In this document: piece after piece, positions 31,858 through 44,570 of the stretch
How the letters are laid out: every line of letters starts with the position of its first letter
How positions within the stretch are numbered: position 1 is the first letter of the stretch
Source of the DNA: Micromussa lordhowensis
Taxonomy: Eukaryota; Cnidaria; Anthozoa; Scleractinia; Lobophylliidae
Length of the DNA stretch: 64,000 bases
NCBI GenBank assembly: GCA_964020085.1
Contig: CAXHUQ010000736.1
Coordinates: 166,201 to 230,200, forward strand
Reading direction: 5' to 3'
The notes under the pieces: model-generated
The model's database searches: none
Told to the model about the DNA's origin: nothing
Seen by the model: only the letters and a program-made list of their open reading frames with translations
Position numbers and translations under genes: made by a program

Positions 31858-32761
31858 CTCCTGTTTGTAGACCAAGTTGTATTTTTCAAATTTATGTCCT
31901 GTTTCTAGACCAATTTGTATGTTATAACTTTCCAAGATGATTTGTTTTACAGAAAGTGTAGCGAGAAAATTAAATTTCAAAGATGTAGCACCTAAAGATA
32001 CCATTTCATAACTTTTTCACTATTTGATTTTGTCATGTTTCTCTTTTTCAGCTAGTTATAGCCAGTAACAGAATTTTTCTCCATATCTTCTTTCCTTATG
32101 TATAAGAGGTTCCATATAACATTGATAATCAAGCATTTGTAAAATATCTTAAGTATTATATGACACCCAAAATCAATAAATGGTTATTTCATGTGACTAC
32201 TTGATGCTTATCTGTCTTGAAAACTGTACACTTAGCAGATTTTAAAAAAAGCGAAAGTTTCGTCTTTAAACTGTTTTATCAGAATGGGCTATTTTGGTGT
32301 GCCGGAGCTTTAAAAAAATTATGAATTGGACAAAAAATTGAAAGTGCAAAAATGCACTTTGGCATTTATACTTGTTCATGTTCCTTGTTTCCAGCACCGT
32401 CGCAACGAATGTGAAAGTACTTTTGTATCTCTCTATCTCCATCCGTTCCAAGCCCTAAGATATTTATCCCAGATTGTCCAGCCCAAGCTCTAGAATTGCG
32501 CATCCAAGTATCAACAGTATTGGCTGTTTCTCCCTTTATGACAGCTTTTATTGCTAAAGTAAATTATGGAATACATGGCTGAAGCAGAATCAGTAGAAAA
32601 GCGTACGTCTGGCATACTTTTTCATATTTTTGTTCTTTTACACAGTCGATGTCTTGTGCGGAATTTACCCTATCTGTTTCATAAGGCCAATAATGACAGT
32701 TACTATTGCTAATAGTTTAATAGTAATTTTGGCTTCTTGATCACATAGTGCTACTCATCAG
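31858..32761. other. Intron or spacer, no gene seen
   Basis: AT-rich sequence without supported exons. It separates the helical fragments from the acidic exon at 32762. Confidence 0.3.
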
Positions 32762-32962
32762 GAGCCAGCAGAGATGTCCTATGAGAGTGATGGTGAAGAA
32801 GATGAGAATGGGGATGAGGATGGAAAAGGGAAGAACTCTGTCTCTGAGAAAGCTGACAAAAAGGCAAAGAAAGCAGGCAGAAAAGCGAAATGGTCTCAGT
32901 CCTTATTAGATGATACTACAGATATCATGATAAGCAGTGATTATTACACAGACGAAGCATGA
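32762..32962 (+). CDS. Exon: acidic/basic linker followed by start of a Myb/SANT-like region
   Basis: The acceptor CATCAG opens a frame EPAEMSYESDGEEDENGD that continues into a Lys-rich stretch (KADKKAKKAGRKAKW) and WSQSLLDDTTDIMISSDYYTDE. The WSxxLLDD.xDIxxxxxYY pattern resembles the first helix of Myb/SANT-like DNA-binding domains found in invertebrate transposon proteins. The frame then ends at TGA (32960-32962), so the domain is truncated unless a donor was missed. No partner exon was established. Confidence 0.4.
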   Translation, partial: EPAEMSYESDGEEDENGDEDGKGKNSVSEKADKKAKKAGRKAKWSQSLLDDTTDIMISSDYYTDEA

Positions 32963-33829
32963 ATTAGCTTGTCATCATCATGGAGATTATGTTCCCCAAG
33001 TGGCATTAACTACAGTCTTTCTATGCCTGCTCCAAATTTTGTTCCTCAGTGTGACTACACCTTGTGCACGCCGGGCTGGGAAGCGCCACGAAGCTGAACA
33101 ATCAGTGTCTACAAATATGGCATCTGTGACTTCTCTGCCACCACCCAATATTCTGTGTGAGCGTTCTTTTTGTCCTGAGAAAATGAGCTATAGTAAGCGC
33201 ACGTTTTCAAGAACTTTTGTCCTTTTGGACAGGCGAATACAAGCTGTTCCCAGTAAGCCCTACTGGGAGAGGCTTGCAAACGGAGGCCGAGTGAAAGAAA
33301 TTGTGTTGGATTCTTTCCATTCTTTGGCTGGAAGCAACCTAAATAGATGAGTATTTCATGTAGATTCAATTCCTCTGCATTTTATCCTAGATAGCTTTTA
33401 TGGTCCCGTGTTTTTTCCACTTAATACTGAGTAAATTGTCAAAGATCACACTGGAAAATGCTAGCACGAATCCATTGGAATGTGTCTTTTGAATGTGCAC
33501 TGAATGCAGCTCAGTATTTTTGGAACTATTTGCCATAATTGCAACAGTAATGCAGTAGTGTACTTTTTAAAATGAAGTCGTTAAATTGTTGGGATCGTTG
33601 GAACAAACTACTGCATTGTACCAATATCGACAATTCTTGTAAGAACTGAGCAGAACAACAGACAACAATCATTTCCTCAAGTTCCAAATAGGGTCTCAAA
33701 GGGGGGCGGGGGGCGGTGAGAGGTGATGTAGTAGGAGGCAAAAAACAGCTTTTCTGGTTGACTATTTTAGAACTGATGGTGTAATGTTTCGAATAGTTCC
33801 AAGGTGGTAGCTTGATGGTAAAGCAAGGT
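32963..33829. other. No gene supported
   Basis: A 137-codon ORF at 32937-33350 lacks splice context and recognisable motifs. A G-rich tract lies at 33700-33720. Confidence 0.25.
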
Positions 33830-33946
33830 CAGAACTTCATGCTAGCCCACATATCCATATATGGATAGGACATAACCATATATGGATATATATGGATAAG
33901 ACAATATGGTAGTGTGCTCTATATGTGGGCTAGCATGAAGTTCTTG
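33830..33946. repeat. Foldback repeat, ~117 bp
   Basis: GAACTTCATGCTAGCCCACAT and its complement face each other. Between them are imperfect ATATGGATA repeats. Confidence 0.8.
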
Positions 33947-34670
33947 CCGTTGCTTTTAAAGCAACGCGCAAGTGTCTGTCAACAGAGGCCGGATTACCCT
34001 TGCTTGATCCCAGTCTCCACATCTGGCAGGTCGTCGGGCCAGAATCCCACGAACTTCAACTGTTGATATCTTTCTTCGTGAAAAGCGCTCCTAAACATTC
34101 TCCGCTTGGTCAACCCTTAAGTTTAATTTATTTCCAGACAGATCACTCAGTATATGACATGCTTTTGGTCATAAACAACATGGCCTTCTCCACTAGTTAT
34201 GTCGCCTGTTAATGCAATTAAAAACATCAATCAACAATTTAGAGTTTTCAATTACTTTATTTCTCAGATTGGAATTCATTATGTCCTAAAGTAAAGGACA
34301 CAGCATCGCAGCATGCAAACGGTGGTTCAAGGCCCTCAGGATGGTGCAAGACTTGCCGAGATTTATGGTGGAGTCCAGAAAAAGAAAGTTTTTAGCTTAC
34401 TTGGAAATTCACCTCAGAGCAAAGGTGGGTGAGTTTTTTCCATGTCAATTCATTTGAAACAGAGTTTTCATTTTGTAAGGTTGTCATTGTACAGTGTAGT
34501 TAATTGCATCAGCAACTATGCAGGTCAAGGCAAGATTTCTGCACAACCCTATAAATGAACCATATATTAATAATAATTCCGCAAAGCATGCATCTGACTT
34601 ATGGTGCTGGCATATTTTGAACATTTCAAAAAAGTTGATCAATTATGTATGTCCTGGTTTCATTATTCGT
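33947..34670. other. No gene seen
   Basis: A short stretch near 34312-34425 reads TVVQGPQDGARLAEIYGG in one frame and ends at a GTGGGTG donor-like site. It could be an isolated exon, but no partner was found. Confidence 0.25.
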
Positions 34671-34905
34671 GGGAGGCGTGGTGGCGTCATGGTTAGTGCG
34701 CTCTAGGTTTGAGCCCTGGCTGGGGGACATTGTGTTGTGTTCTTGGGCAAGACACTTAACTCTCACGGTGCCTCTCTCTACCCAGCTGTATAAATGGGTA
34801 CCAACGAATTTAATGCTGGGGATAACCCTGTGATGGACTAGCTTCATGCTACTGAAACTAGGATAAGCTATGACCTGATGAGCCACTAGGCTCGTATGCA
34901 GAATT
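34671..34905 (+). repeat. tRNA-derived SINE
   Basis: The head contains an RNA polymerase III A box (TGGCGTCATGG, 34682-34692) and B box (GGTTTGAGCCC, 34706-34716). A central conserved block follows (GTTCTTGGGCAAGACACTTA, then CTCTCTACCCAGCTGTATAA). The tail is variable. The structure is typical of tRNA-headed invertebrate SINEs. The degenerate copy at 1650-1905 belongs to the same family. Confidence 0.85.
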
Positions 34906-36546
34906 TACCTTTCATTGTTCTCTTTTCCAAAAGTTTTTCTAACTAGCTTTATTTAATTTCCCTTTCTTTCTTACTATGATTAAACAACAAATAATAAAAT
35001 GAGAAATAAAAAATAAAATAAATAAATAAAATTGGAATGAAAATTAATGGAAATTAATGAAAAATGAAAAGTGCGAATTTGAAATGTATTACATGTATTA
35101 ACCTTACGTCTGGAATTGTTGCAACAGATAATTTGGGATCAGTCTTACTTCCAGTAATAGTAATGTTCATGTTCATAGTAAAGATGTCAACAAGAATGAA
35201 TTTACACTACCAGAAACAAACGTGTGAAAACCATGTGAAATAGTGTGTGAAAAGAAGACTTATTTCACACACTTTTCATACGATTTTCACACCTTTTCAC
35301 ATGTATTTCACATCTTTTTTTCACACGCATGTGAAATTATTCTGTGTGAAAGGCATGTGAAAGATATATGAAAAAGTATGTGAAACCATGTCATCCTTTT
35401 CACATACTTTTTCACTTACAATTTCACACACTTTAATGCCAGATTTATAGGGAGAAATTTCACATACTTTTCACATGCAAGTTCACACAAAAGTTCATAT
35501 GCGATTGAATGGTTGATTTAATTTTTTGAAATTTCACATACTTTTCACATGCAATTTCACACATTATGGCAAATTAAGTATTCAATATATATGAACAAAT
35601 TTCACACACTTTTCACATAATAACATGCACGCATGCGCATTCATATAGTAACATTTGATCAACCGTTGTGTAAATTATCACTGGAGGAAGCCATATTTCA
35701 TTTTGTCTCTTTATGAAACACTGTGTTGAGTATTATTATCAAATTATTTGGGCATGTTGAAAGATTAAAAAAAGTAAAATAAAAGCAATGGTAACAAAAT
35801 AATAGCAATGATCGATGATTTGTACTCGCTTGATGCTTTTCACACTCGTATTGGCGAGTGGGTGAGCGTAAATTTCCAACACTGGACTTGCCAACAATAA
35901 CCTTCTATCACGCTTATACATGTAAAAATATAAATCATATGATTTTTGTCCAGCATCCACAGAAGAAGCCCACATCGATAAAAGACCACCTGGAACATCT
36001 TGTTTTTGTTCAAATTTTATTTTATTTGATAAATTTGAAGGTTTCTCTAATATGGCATACATATGTAAGCTTAATTACTGACATTTTTTTAAGATCAAGC
36101 TTCAAATTCAAAGTTGGAATTTTTGCCCTGAAGACTACTGTGTATTTCCTGTCAGATCTCACAGATGATAGAATGCTGACAGTATCATCACTCATGTTTG
36201 TGAATTTCACTTAGCTTTTCAACCATGTAGATGATGTAGTTCTGTTTCTGAATGCATACTTCAATCTTTTGAGCTTCAATAACTAGAACAAAAACAGACA
36301 GCAACATGTGATTAAAAACGGCTGACAAGGTTTGTTCAGTTTCACCACTGAAGGCTAAATCAAGACCTTAAATAAAAGCGATTTATTGCTCATAACAGAA
36401 CATGATTTGAGATCAAGTTCTATGAGAAGCTATCAATTCTTTTTGGTTTAAGTTATGATTGTACATGTAATATATACGATGTAAAACCTGAAAAGAACTA
36501 GAAGAAAGCTAAGACAATGCAAAAATCCAAAATTGGCCGCTGCATA

Positions 36547-36652
36547 CTAGTATTTACCCTGCGAGCAGAGTCTCCTTGGATCTTCCTTGAAAAATCTTTT
36601 TCCCGATTTTTCTAGGAAGATCGAAGGAGACTCGCAGGGTAACTAGTATTTG
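36547..36652. repeat. Foldback MITE nested in the CACTA element
   Basis: CTAGTATTTACCCTGCGAG and CTCGCAGGGTAACTAGTATT are inverted copies. The inner arms pair GAGTCTCCTTGGATCTTCCT with AGGAAGATCGAAGGAGACTC. Confidence 0.8.
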
Positions 36653-37384
36653 ACAAGATCGATTTTATTGGCGATAAAATTATATCATTACAGTACTGAT
36701 CATCAAAAACACTGTATAAAGTCTAAGTCCAGAAGGCTTATGATTTTTTATACTTACAATTGTTCCTAGAGCCACAAGATCCAGATTTTGTCGCTTTTAA
36801 ACATCATTTCACAGGCATTTCGTAGTAAAATATCTCAGAATATCGACATTTCCCGCCATGATCTGACCACACTTCGTTTTGACCGTTGAAGGTAACCGCG
36901 CGTTTTTCAGAGCACTGCATCATGGGTTATAGTAAACTGGGTCCCAGGGTCCTATCAACATTGAAATCCAAGATGGCGGTCCGTGTCTGAGATGTTCGAA
37001 TTCTACAACAGAAATCGGCCTTTTTTACAGATCTTTACACAATTTAGAGACCTGCCACAGGCTAGAAAGTATTCAGAAATCATTTGCAGAAGCGCATAGT
37101 TATCCCAAAGAATTTTCTTTTTGCGGAGGTGGAAAATAATCGACCTTTTTTGTGAGAAGCATGAAGCATACAGTACGTAGTCATTGTCAAGACACGAAAC
37201 TGAAGTCTGGGGATAAACGTTGTGGCCTTACCTTGTCTACAATTCCGGTATTTATAATTGTACAATCAGGTTTTTAAGAGGAATCAGTGAATAGACAATA
37301 TTTTCAAGAGTACAATGTAATTCCTCGAACACTGTGTCTAGATATATCTAGCAGTCGGGATTTGTTTTCAAAAGACTAGATACC

Positions 37385-37523
37385 CGGCAGCCTACCCTCT
37401 GGAATTTCCAGTTTATCTTCATACTTTACTTATAAATTTTGGCTGTTGAGACCCCTCTCACCCTTGGAATTTTTAGTGACCTTCCATGGGGTGGGTATGG
37501 ATACTTTCTGTAACCACACAATA
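37385..37523 (+). repeat. Solo right end of the TGTAGTTCC MITE family
   Basis: It contains CCCTCTGGAATTTCCAG, CCTTGGAATTTTTAGTG and a terminal CCATGGGGTGGGTATGGATA followed by CTTTCTGTAACCACACA. These match the right end of the element at 16307-17315 with substitutions. The left end was not found upstream. Confidence 0.7.
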
Positions 37524-38236
37524 TTTGCGTTCCACACGAAGTGGAGAATGCATCCTAATCTTGTGGTGGACTGTGATCTGGTGGGTGTCATGTGTAGACT
37601 TAAACTGGAATCAGACATTACGATATATCTCTCTGTAAAACCTTGGTTACCGATCAATTTAGCAATAGACCGAGATTGAATGTCAGGTATTGAAATCATT
37701 TATTTAAGGTAAATATATTAAACTGACAGAGTCAAACGCACTTTCATAATTTTTGATTACTACTAGTATGAAGAAGAATTAGTGTTTTCCAATTTTCCCA
37801 TCAGGAAAAAAGCATACATTTTCACATGCCATTTCACATGCCAGATTTGGAGCTCAAGGTTTTTCCATTCCATTTCACACACAGATGGAGTTTCACATAT
37901 ATGTGAAACTCGCAAGATCTTGATGTATTTCTATTTCACATGTATGTTTCACATGGCTCCTTCTTTTCACATACTGTTTCACATGCCCAACTGAAGATCA
38001 AAATTTTTCCTTTCAGTTTCACACACTGAATAGTGTTTCACATAGTGTTTCACATACATGTGAAACTAACAAGGTCTTGATGTAATTTCATTTCACATGT
38101 ATGTTTCACATGGCTCCATTTTTTCATATGTGCTTCACATGCATTTCACACTCCTTTCACGCACATTTCACATGTTTGCTCCTGGTAGTGTTAGTTGTTT
38201 GATCTTTGATTGATTGTTAATATTTCTTTCCTGTAG

Positions 38237-41200
38237 TGACCCACACCCGTCATCATCCACTAGCACATGTGTAACACCTTCATTAACACAGGCCACAATA
38301 ACTTCCACATCTCCATTATCTTCTACCTCATATATCCCATTATTTACTGCACCCATCACATCTTCTACCACTTCTAGTTCTACCACATCATCTAGTATGC
38401 CTTCTACCACAATGTCTATCGCATCTTTTATCACAACATCTACCACATCTAGCACATCTTCATCTAGTTCATCAACCACATTGACAACACCAACACGAAG
38501 CTATTCCGGAACAACAATGATCGATTTAACAACACCCCCTACTGATGGAGCCACGGTTAGTAGATTTCACTTGCTTCCACACTAAATAGTCTTATTAGGA
38601 AAATTGGAAATGGAAAGAAACACCAGACAAGAAACTGTTTGGGCTAACACTGGAATTAACAAAGTTCTACGTGGGGAATGTCCATGGCTGTGCTGATGCA
38701 GTGCCAAGCAAGTGGCCAATGGCTACTTACTTTTATTTTCTCTTTGGCTATCACGCAAAGCTTAAAAACTATATTTAAACATGTTTGGCAAATTAAACTG
38801 AATTCATGGGTTCGGAGCTTCTGGTACTTTCATATGTAACAGAAATGTACAGGATGTACCTTTTTCCCTGTTCTTTTTAAGTCAATTTTTCTCCAAGAAG
38901 AAAGTGAAAAAAAGGAACAAAACTCTTAGAAATACCCTTCCTCATGCTGGTACAAATATGAAAAACAGCTCATGAAGTTATGTGTCAGTGTTTATGTAGG
39001 AATCACTGTTTATATGTATTATGTGTATAACATTTGACAACATCACAGCATCCATCTAAGTTGTGACTATGACCTAATTTGTGGATTATACAGCTAAAAT
39101 TTCTTCTCTTCAATTGTTATCTAAAAGCTTCCACCCAAAGGTACCTCACAGCATTAGCAAGTGCCTCAGGATCATTGTCTGGTATGACTGGTTTTGTCAC
39201 TATAAGCTTAATGCCTAGCAGGGGGTATTATTGGCCACCTATCATTCAAAGGGAAGGCACACCAGCTTCGAGAATCCAACCAATCTGCCTTTTCAGACAT
39301 GGCCATTTCTTCAGTGTTATTTTGGTGCAAAATTAATTTCTTCTTTTTAAGTTTTAGTACTGACGGTTGTAAATCACAGCACAGTGGATGACTTGACTTC
39401 TATTCAACAGATATGTATGCAGATATTAGTTCTGATGAGGGTGGGGATGATGTCACCAATGTCATTGAGATCGCGGAATTCTGTGGTCAGTATATTATAA
39501 AAGAGGATCATTACACGACAGTAATTGCACGTGATTCGACACAGTTGTATGAGCTTCCCAAATTCAGCGGTTTAAAAAATGCAGTTTTTCTTCTTGGACA
39601 ATTTGTGGATTTGTCAGACCAACTTCTCCCAAATGGATTCCATATCGCAAATAATTTTTTTAAAGCAATGTTAACAATTTGAAATGAACCTTTCAATGTA
39701 CACTGTAGCTGTAAAGTTGATGCTTGGGTGTCGACTTTTGTACACAATTTTATTGTATGCTTTTTTGTACACATTTTGTGCACAGTGAATTGGGTGAATT
39801 GAATAATATATGCACTGCTTTGATCCTTTTTTTTTAATTTTCAACAGGTCAAAACACCAGACATCCAAGATGCAGAACTTTGAGTTAGCCTGTTACAAAA
39901 TTCCATATTGTATTGTTATTGGCGAATCTCTCATGCAAATCATTGCTGAATATTAAATAAAGAATAACCTGCAATCAGAAGGGAAAATGTTACAATGTGA
40001 ATCAACATTATTTTGGAAAATCATGTGATAGCTATTATGTCATCATCTTTACTCAAGAGACAAAACAAAGGTATAACATATGCCGTATACTACACACTTT
40101 CCTACAATTGTAATAAAACATTACAGGTACTTTTTGGCTGCCTCAAGGGATACTGACAATTTTTGGTACAATTTTTGTAAACTGGCTATTTCTTGCTTCC
40201 TCTCACAAATGGTTAGAAAGATTAACGCTTACTATTTCTTGATCTTATTTCAGATGGTTATGTGACAGATGATTTCACTGCTGCAGGGGTTGTGCCAGGT
40301 ACAGTTGCAACACTTTCTAGTGAATGTGTATATTTCTTCTATTTTTAATTATCATTAAATTACACTTCAGTTTGTGCATTAATGACACTAGGTACACAGA
40401 TCTTACACACAATAATATAAATATTGTATTTTTAATTACCATTCACCTACACTTCGGTTTATGCATTAATGACACTAGTTAAACAGATCTTATACACACT
40501 ATAATGTAAGTATTGTGCACAATAATGGCACAGGAACCAGCAGTCATGCTACTTTTCAGGTGCAGTCATACCGTTCCAAGTCTTCTAGGGTGTTAATAAT
40601 TTTACACCATTTTAAATTGCACATTTCTTTATTTCCCAGGGCCCCTCTAAATACCAGCGTCATAGCTGAATGGGCTACCCTGGCAGAATAAAATTTGCAC
40701 TTTCTTACTTACTAATGTTTTTCCAATAAGCCCATTTCTTTCAAACAATTTCCAAAAACGATCAGTACCTAAATAAACAACCAATGTCTGAAGGATGTGA
40801 TTGCGGAATGATAGATGATTTCCACTTGCAGATTCCATTATTGAATATATGTACAGTATTGTGCAAAAGTATTGCAAACATATTTCGCTGAAATTCGCGG
40901 CTTTTCCTGGCTTTTTGACGAAAAAATATCGAATTTTCGATGGAAGCGAATTTTCAACGAAAAGTCACGATAATTCGCGATGCATATTGTTTCCAACTAT
41001 GGGAATTTTCTAACGACAATTCGTTCGGAACGAAAATATACTTCGAATTTTCGAGTGAAAATTCGCAGTGTTCGATAAATGACTTAGAACATTTGAGCGC
41101 AATTTCGCTCTTTGTTTGCCTTGCTCAAACATTCCCACGCATTTTCTGTTCGTGCAATCCTTGAAAATTCACTATACTTCGAACTTGGATACTTTGAACT

Positions 41201-42257
41201 TTCGTTTCGCTACATCAAAAATTCGCTACTTCGAATTTCGATATTGCAAAAAATCAACGAAGTTCGCTAATTTTTCGGGACGAATCCAACAAAATCTCTC
41301 TCAAAAGTTCGTCGATTTTTCGACGTAAATTCGCGTGAACAAAGGGCGAATTTCAACGCATTTCGTTTGCATTTCTTTTGCACAATACTGTATTATGTTA
41401 TACCTATAATACAAACACCTGACAAAACAATTAATAATTGTGCACATGTAGCTGGGGTGCATTACTGTTGTACTGGTATTTTTTACAAGAGATTTTATTT
41501 TAACAGATGACCACAATATCCTCAGCAGAACCTCTGAGGTTCTACGGTGTTTGGAGTTGTTGAATGAGGGCTGTGATGGTGAGACTGTCATTCTCCCATT
41601 CCTGACACATACCTTTGAAGAGGTAGGTTTTACAAGCAGAACAACTGTGATGTTCTATTTTTCATTTAGATTTGTACTTTGTTTTTCACTTATCTAGAGT
41701 ACGGTTGTTTCTGACACTGTCTTCTTTGAGAAAGATGTCTGCCCTTTATCTGCATCAGTCTGTGAGAATGTGCCAACGATACAATGGGAAAATTTGTGTG
41801 TTTGAGCTATGGTCTCTTATTTAATTGGTGCTAATTTTGTGAAATCTGTAATTAACTTTATAACACCTGACACTGATTGACCTGTCCTACAACAATAACT
41901 TACAATGTAGGTCTCTCCTCTTTTAGATATGCGGGGAAGCATATGAAGACAGGAGGGCAATAGTGATTGTCCTATTTAATCCCTGCCACTGAAGCCAATT
42001 TCGAGGCACCATGCAGAGGTACATGTACAAATAATACTGGCATTTCATATTTCATCTCATATTTTGTTATTTAACTGGTTACGTAGACCCCTTTACCCAA
42101 GGAAACAAAAGTAGAAGAGTGAAACAATTGTAATAATTACCTAATATTGTTAAATTGCCTCTCATTGACCAGAGTCCTGCAAAAGTGCAAGAGGGAAGTA
42201 CTCAGTGGGATTGGTATTTCTGGGCAGCAGAGACCACATTAAGAAATGGGAAAAGAG
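38237..42257 (+). CDS. Partial + strand gene made of small exons, product unknown
   Basis: Candidate exons: 38237-38555 (very Thr/Ser-rich, low complexity, mucin-like), 39411-39485, 40254-40298, 41507-41622 and possibly 42173-42257. The middle three each begin with a split Asp codon (phase 1) and have good GT-AG sites. Their products include DMYADISSDEGGDDVTNV, DGYVTDDFTAAGVVP and DDHNILSRTSEVLRCLELLN. Phases agree from 39411 to 41622. The join from the Thr/Ser-rich exon to 39411 is out of phase, so an exon is missing or that exon belongs elsewhere. Neither start nor end was found. A Tc1-type MITE (40854-41390) lies in the intron before 41507. The family was not recognised. Confidence 0.4.
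40854..41390. mobile_element. Tc1-type MITE, 537 bp
   Basis: CAGTATTGTGCAAAAGTATT and the inverse of CAGTATTGTGCAAAAGAAAT form the ends, each next to TA (40852-40853 and 41391-41392). The interior repeats AATTCGC, GCGAATTT and TTCGATTTT in both orientations. CAGT ends with a TA target fit a Tc1/mariner-mobilised element. A truncated relative lies at 47101. Confidence 0.88.
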
Positions 42258-44570
42258 GTATGGGAACTTACTAGCAAAGGCTAGTCTGATATAATTCCTG
42301 GGAAGAGAACACATTTTTTATATGGCCATAATTTAATAAATGTAGCTTTCATTGTGCTAAATTGAAATGGATGAACTGCACTTGTTTCTACTGTTATCTT
42401 TATTGAATGCACCCCCATTTCTTTAAGGACCACTTTTATGTGCAAATAAACATTTTTACACTTTCTCAATACACAGTTGAAGATGACAGGCTCTACAGTG
42501 GTGATGTTTTTTTTTTAATTCAACTTCTAAACAGCACGAATGCTTGATTACCGGAAATAATATACTCACTTAAAATAATATTACAACATGTTGATAGCAA
42601 GTACAACATCAACCAATCATCAAAATTGTCTATATTTACTTTAATTGACTTGTTGCTATGATAATTTTATATTATAGTGCTTGACAAGTATGGAAATGGC
42701 ATGGATGGTCAAATAATTTTCTTACTGCCACCCACTCAATGAACGCCAGTGTTTGTTGACCGAATTGACGGTATGTGTATTACCGCTACCGAAAGTTATC
42801 TAATCAACGTTCCCATACAGTGTGAATTGTGTATAATAAACTAATAAACAAAAAGTGTCACTTTAAAACCCCCTCCCCCTCCCAAGAATCAAAGGGTAAA
42901 ATCACACAATTCTAGTTTCTTGCTTGCTTAGTTAGCAATACAATGGCATATCTTGTTCAATCTCAAGTTCAAATTACATATTGTGCCCATTTCTTAATTT
43001 CTGTAATACTCAATGTTGTCAGCAACTTTCTATGAGGTTGTCCTATATCAGTAACATCCAAGAATGACAAGACCCACTTCACGGTTTTGTTTTTTTACAA
43101 TTTTTGACAGGAAGTCAAAGTAAAATAAATGCCTCTCTCCGATAAATGACTCATTATTTAATGCCCTCTCTAGGTCCCCTAGAATTTAATACCCAAGCTG
43201 ACATGAAAGATGTACATTAGTTGCTAAAGGTGTAAATAATAGGTAATGTAATTGTTTTAACATGACTCGATGACCATTTAGACAACATGAACACATTGCT
43301 CAAACAGCAAGTTGTATTGGTTACCTCTGCGTGAATAAGACTAGTCGTAGGTGCCAGAATTTGGATTTGTTCGCACCATAGTTTTCGCATGATTGGTTTT
43401 CTTTAGTTTCGTGTTTGGTGTTAGTTTTCGCGTAATTAGCTTTCTTTGTTTCGTGGCCTTTTGTATATGTTATGTTCATTTGCATTCTCTATAAGTTCGG
43501 TTCACGCATAATTTATTTCAGTTAGTAGCGTTTTCTAGGTTCTGTGCGTTTGGATCAGTGGATTTTCTACAGTCTTTTTGGGTTTGTCTTGGTCCGTCAC
43601 ATTCGTCTTGTAAGTTTCTTCGTTTATTTTGCTTTGCCGTTTTCCTGCACTCTTCACGTTTGGTCTTTGTTAGTTACTTTATGCTCATTCCCGTGTTTGT
43701 AATTTTGTTGTTTTCAGTTACCGTGTTTCAACCTACGTTTTGGTGGAATAAATTTCTATGGAAGAAACCAGTTAAAAGCGTGTGCGACTTTACTAGTGTA
43801 AATTTGACGAATAAGATGTTGTTTATTGTAGACCCAGCCCTTACAGATTTCAATTACACAAGGTTGTGTGAAAGAACTTGTGTAATGATTCAAGGCCTGA
43901 GTATGGAAAGGTGAGTTTGCATGGAGCTTGCGTATAGAGTGTACAACTAAATATTCAAAAATTAAAAGACTAGTATATCATTGAAAATGGCTAATACAAT
44001 CAATGAAACATGCTTGGTTGGTGTTGTACCTGTATAAGTAAGCATCACCGTAATCCACCACACGTGTTCTGATTGATCATAACATAAGGCTGAGCTGAAG
44101 GCTTGCTTAAGGGAGATAGATTTTGACCCCTTCCAATCTTACGTATAGAGCATACAACTGAAAATTCATAGATGAAAGGAATATATTATCAGAAAGGGCC
44201 AATGCAATGAAGGAAATGTGCTTGGTTGCCGTTGTACCTGTAAGTAAGCAAGTATTACTGTAATTTAGCTTCTACTACACACTGCTTGTGCAACACACAA
44301 GGCTGAGTCCAAGGGAGATAGTTTTTTAACCCTTTCACTTCCAAAATATCAACCTTTGATGAGTAAAACTGTCTGCAATATGCGGTTGAGCTAACTGTGT
44401 TAGTTACAGTTAGCCACCGGAAATTCATTGAAAACAGCGATTATTTTATATCACGCTGAGTCCGATTTACACACTGGCATTAGTCATTGGTGTTTGCTCT
44501 AAAATAACACGCTCTTAAAAACATTCATTAGGGTGATTAGTCTGAGAAAGAAGTAATTCAGATCAGCAGA
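42258..44570. other. Mostly non-coding; one possible exon
   Basis: A frame at 43720-43911 reads FQPTFWWNKFLWKKPVKSVC and FIVDPALTDFNYTRLCERTC and ends at a GTGAGTTT donor. It may be an exon belonging with the helicase ORF downstream, but this was not proven. A near repeat of about 180 bp occurs at 43920-44110 and 44130-44310 (ACAACTxAAxATTCA, then CAATGxAxxAAAxxTGCTTGGTTG). Confidence 0.35.

Larger units (their letters stand above)
35205..38190. mobile_element. Non-autonomous CACTA (EnSpm-type) element, 2986 bp
   Basis: The ends are CACTACCAGAAACAAACGTG on the left and the inverse of CACTACCAGGAGCAAACATG on the right, so the termini read CACTA...TAGTG. TTA flanks both sides (35202-35204 and 38191-38193), the 3-bp target duplication of this superfamily. 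Dense TTTCACATG/CATGTGAAA repeats fill both subterminal zones (35220-35620 and 37810-38180), as CACTA transposase-binding arrays do. No transposase ORF is present. Nested inside are a foldback (36547-36652) and a fragment of another MITE (37385-37523). Confidence 0.88.

Noticed and set aside
34682..34716. A and B boxes considered as a tRNA gene
   Set aside because: No cloverleaf acceptor stem or anticodon arm could be formed, and a SINE body follows.
38168..38479. Asp/Val-rich minus ORF
   Set aside because: Antisense of the Thr/Ser low-complexity exon; simple-sequence artefact.
43558..43719. Hydrophobic N-terminal part of a 118-codon ORF read as a membrane protein
   Set aside because: T-rich, low-complexity sequence with no splice or promoter support. 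Only the part after 43720 looks coding.
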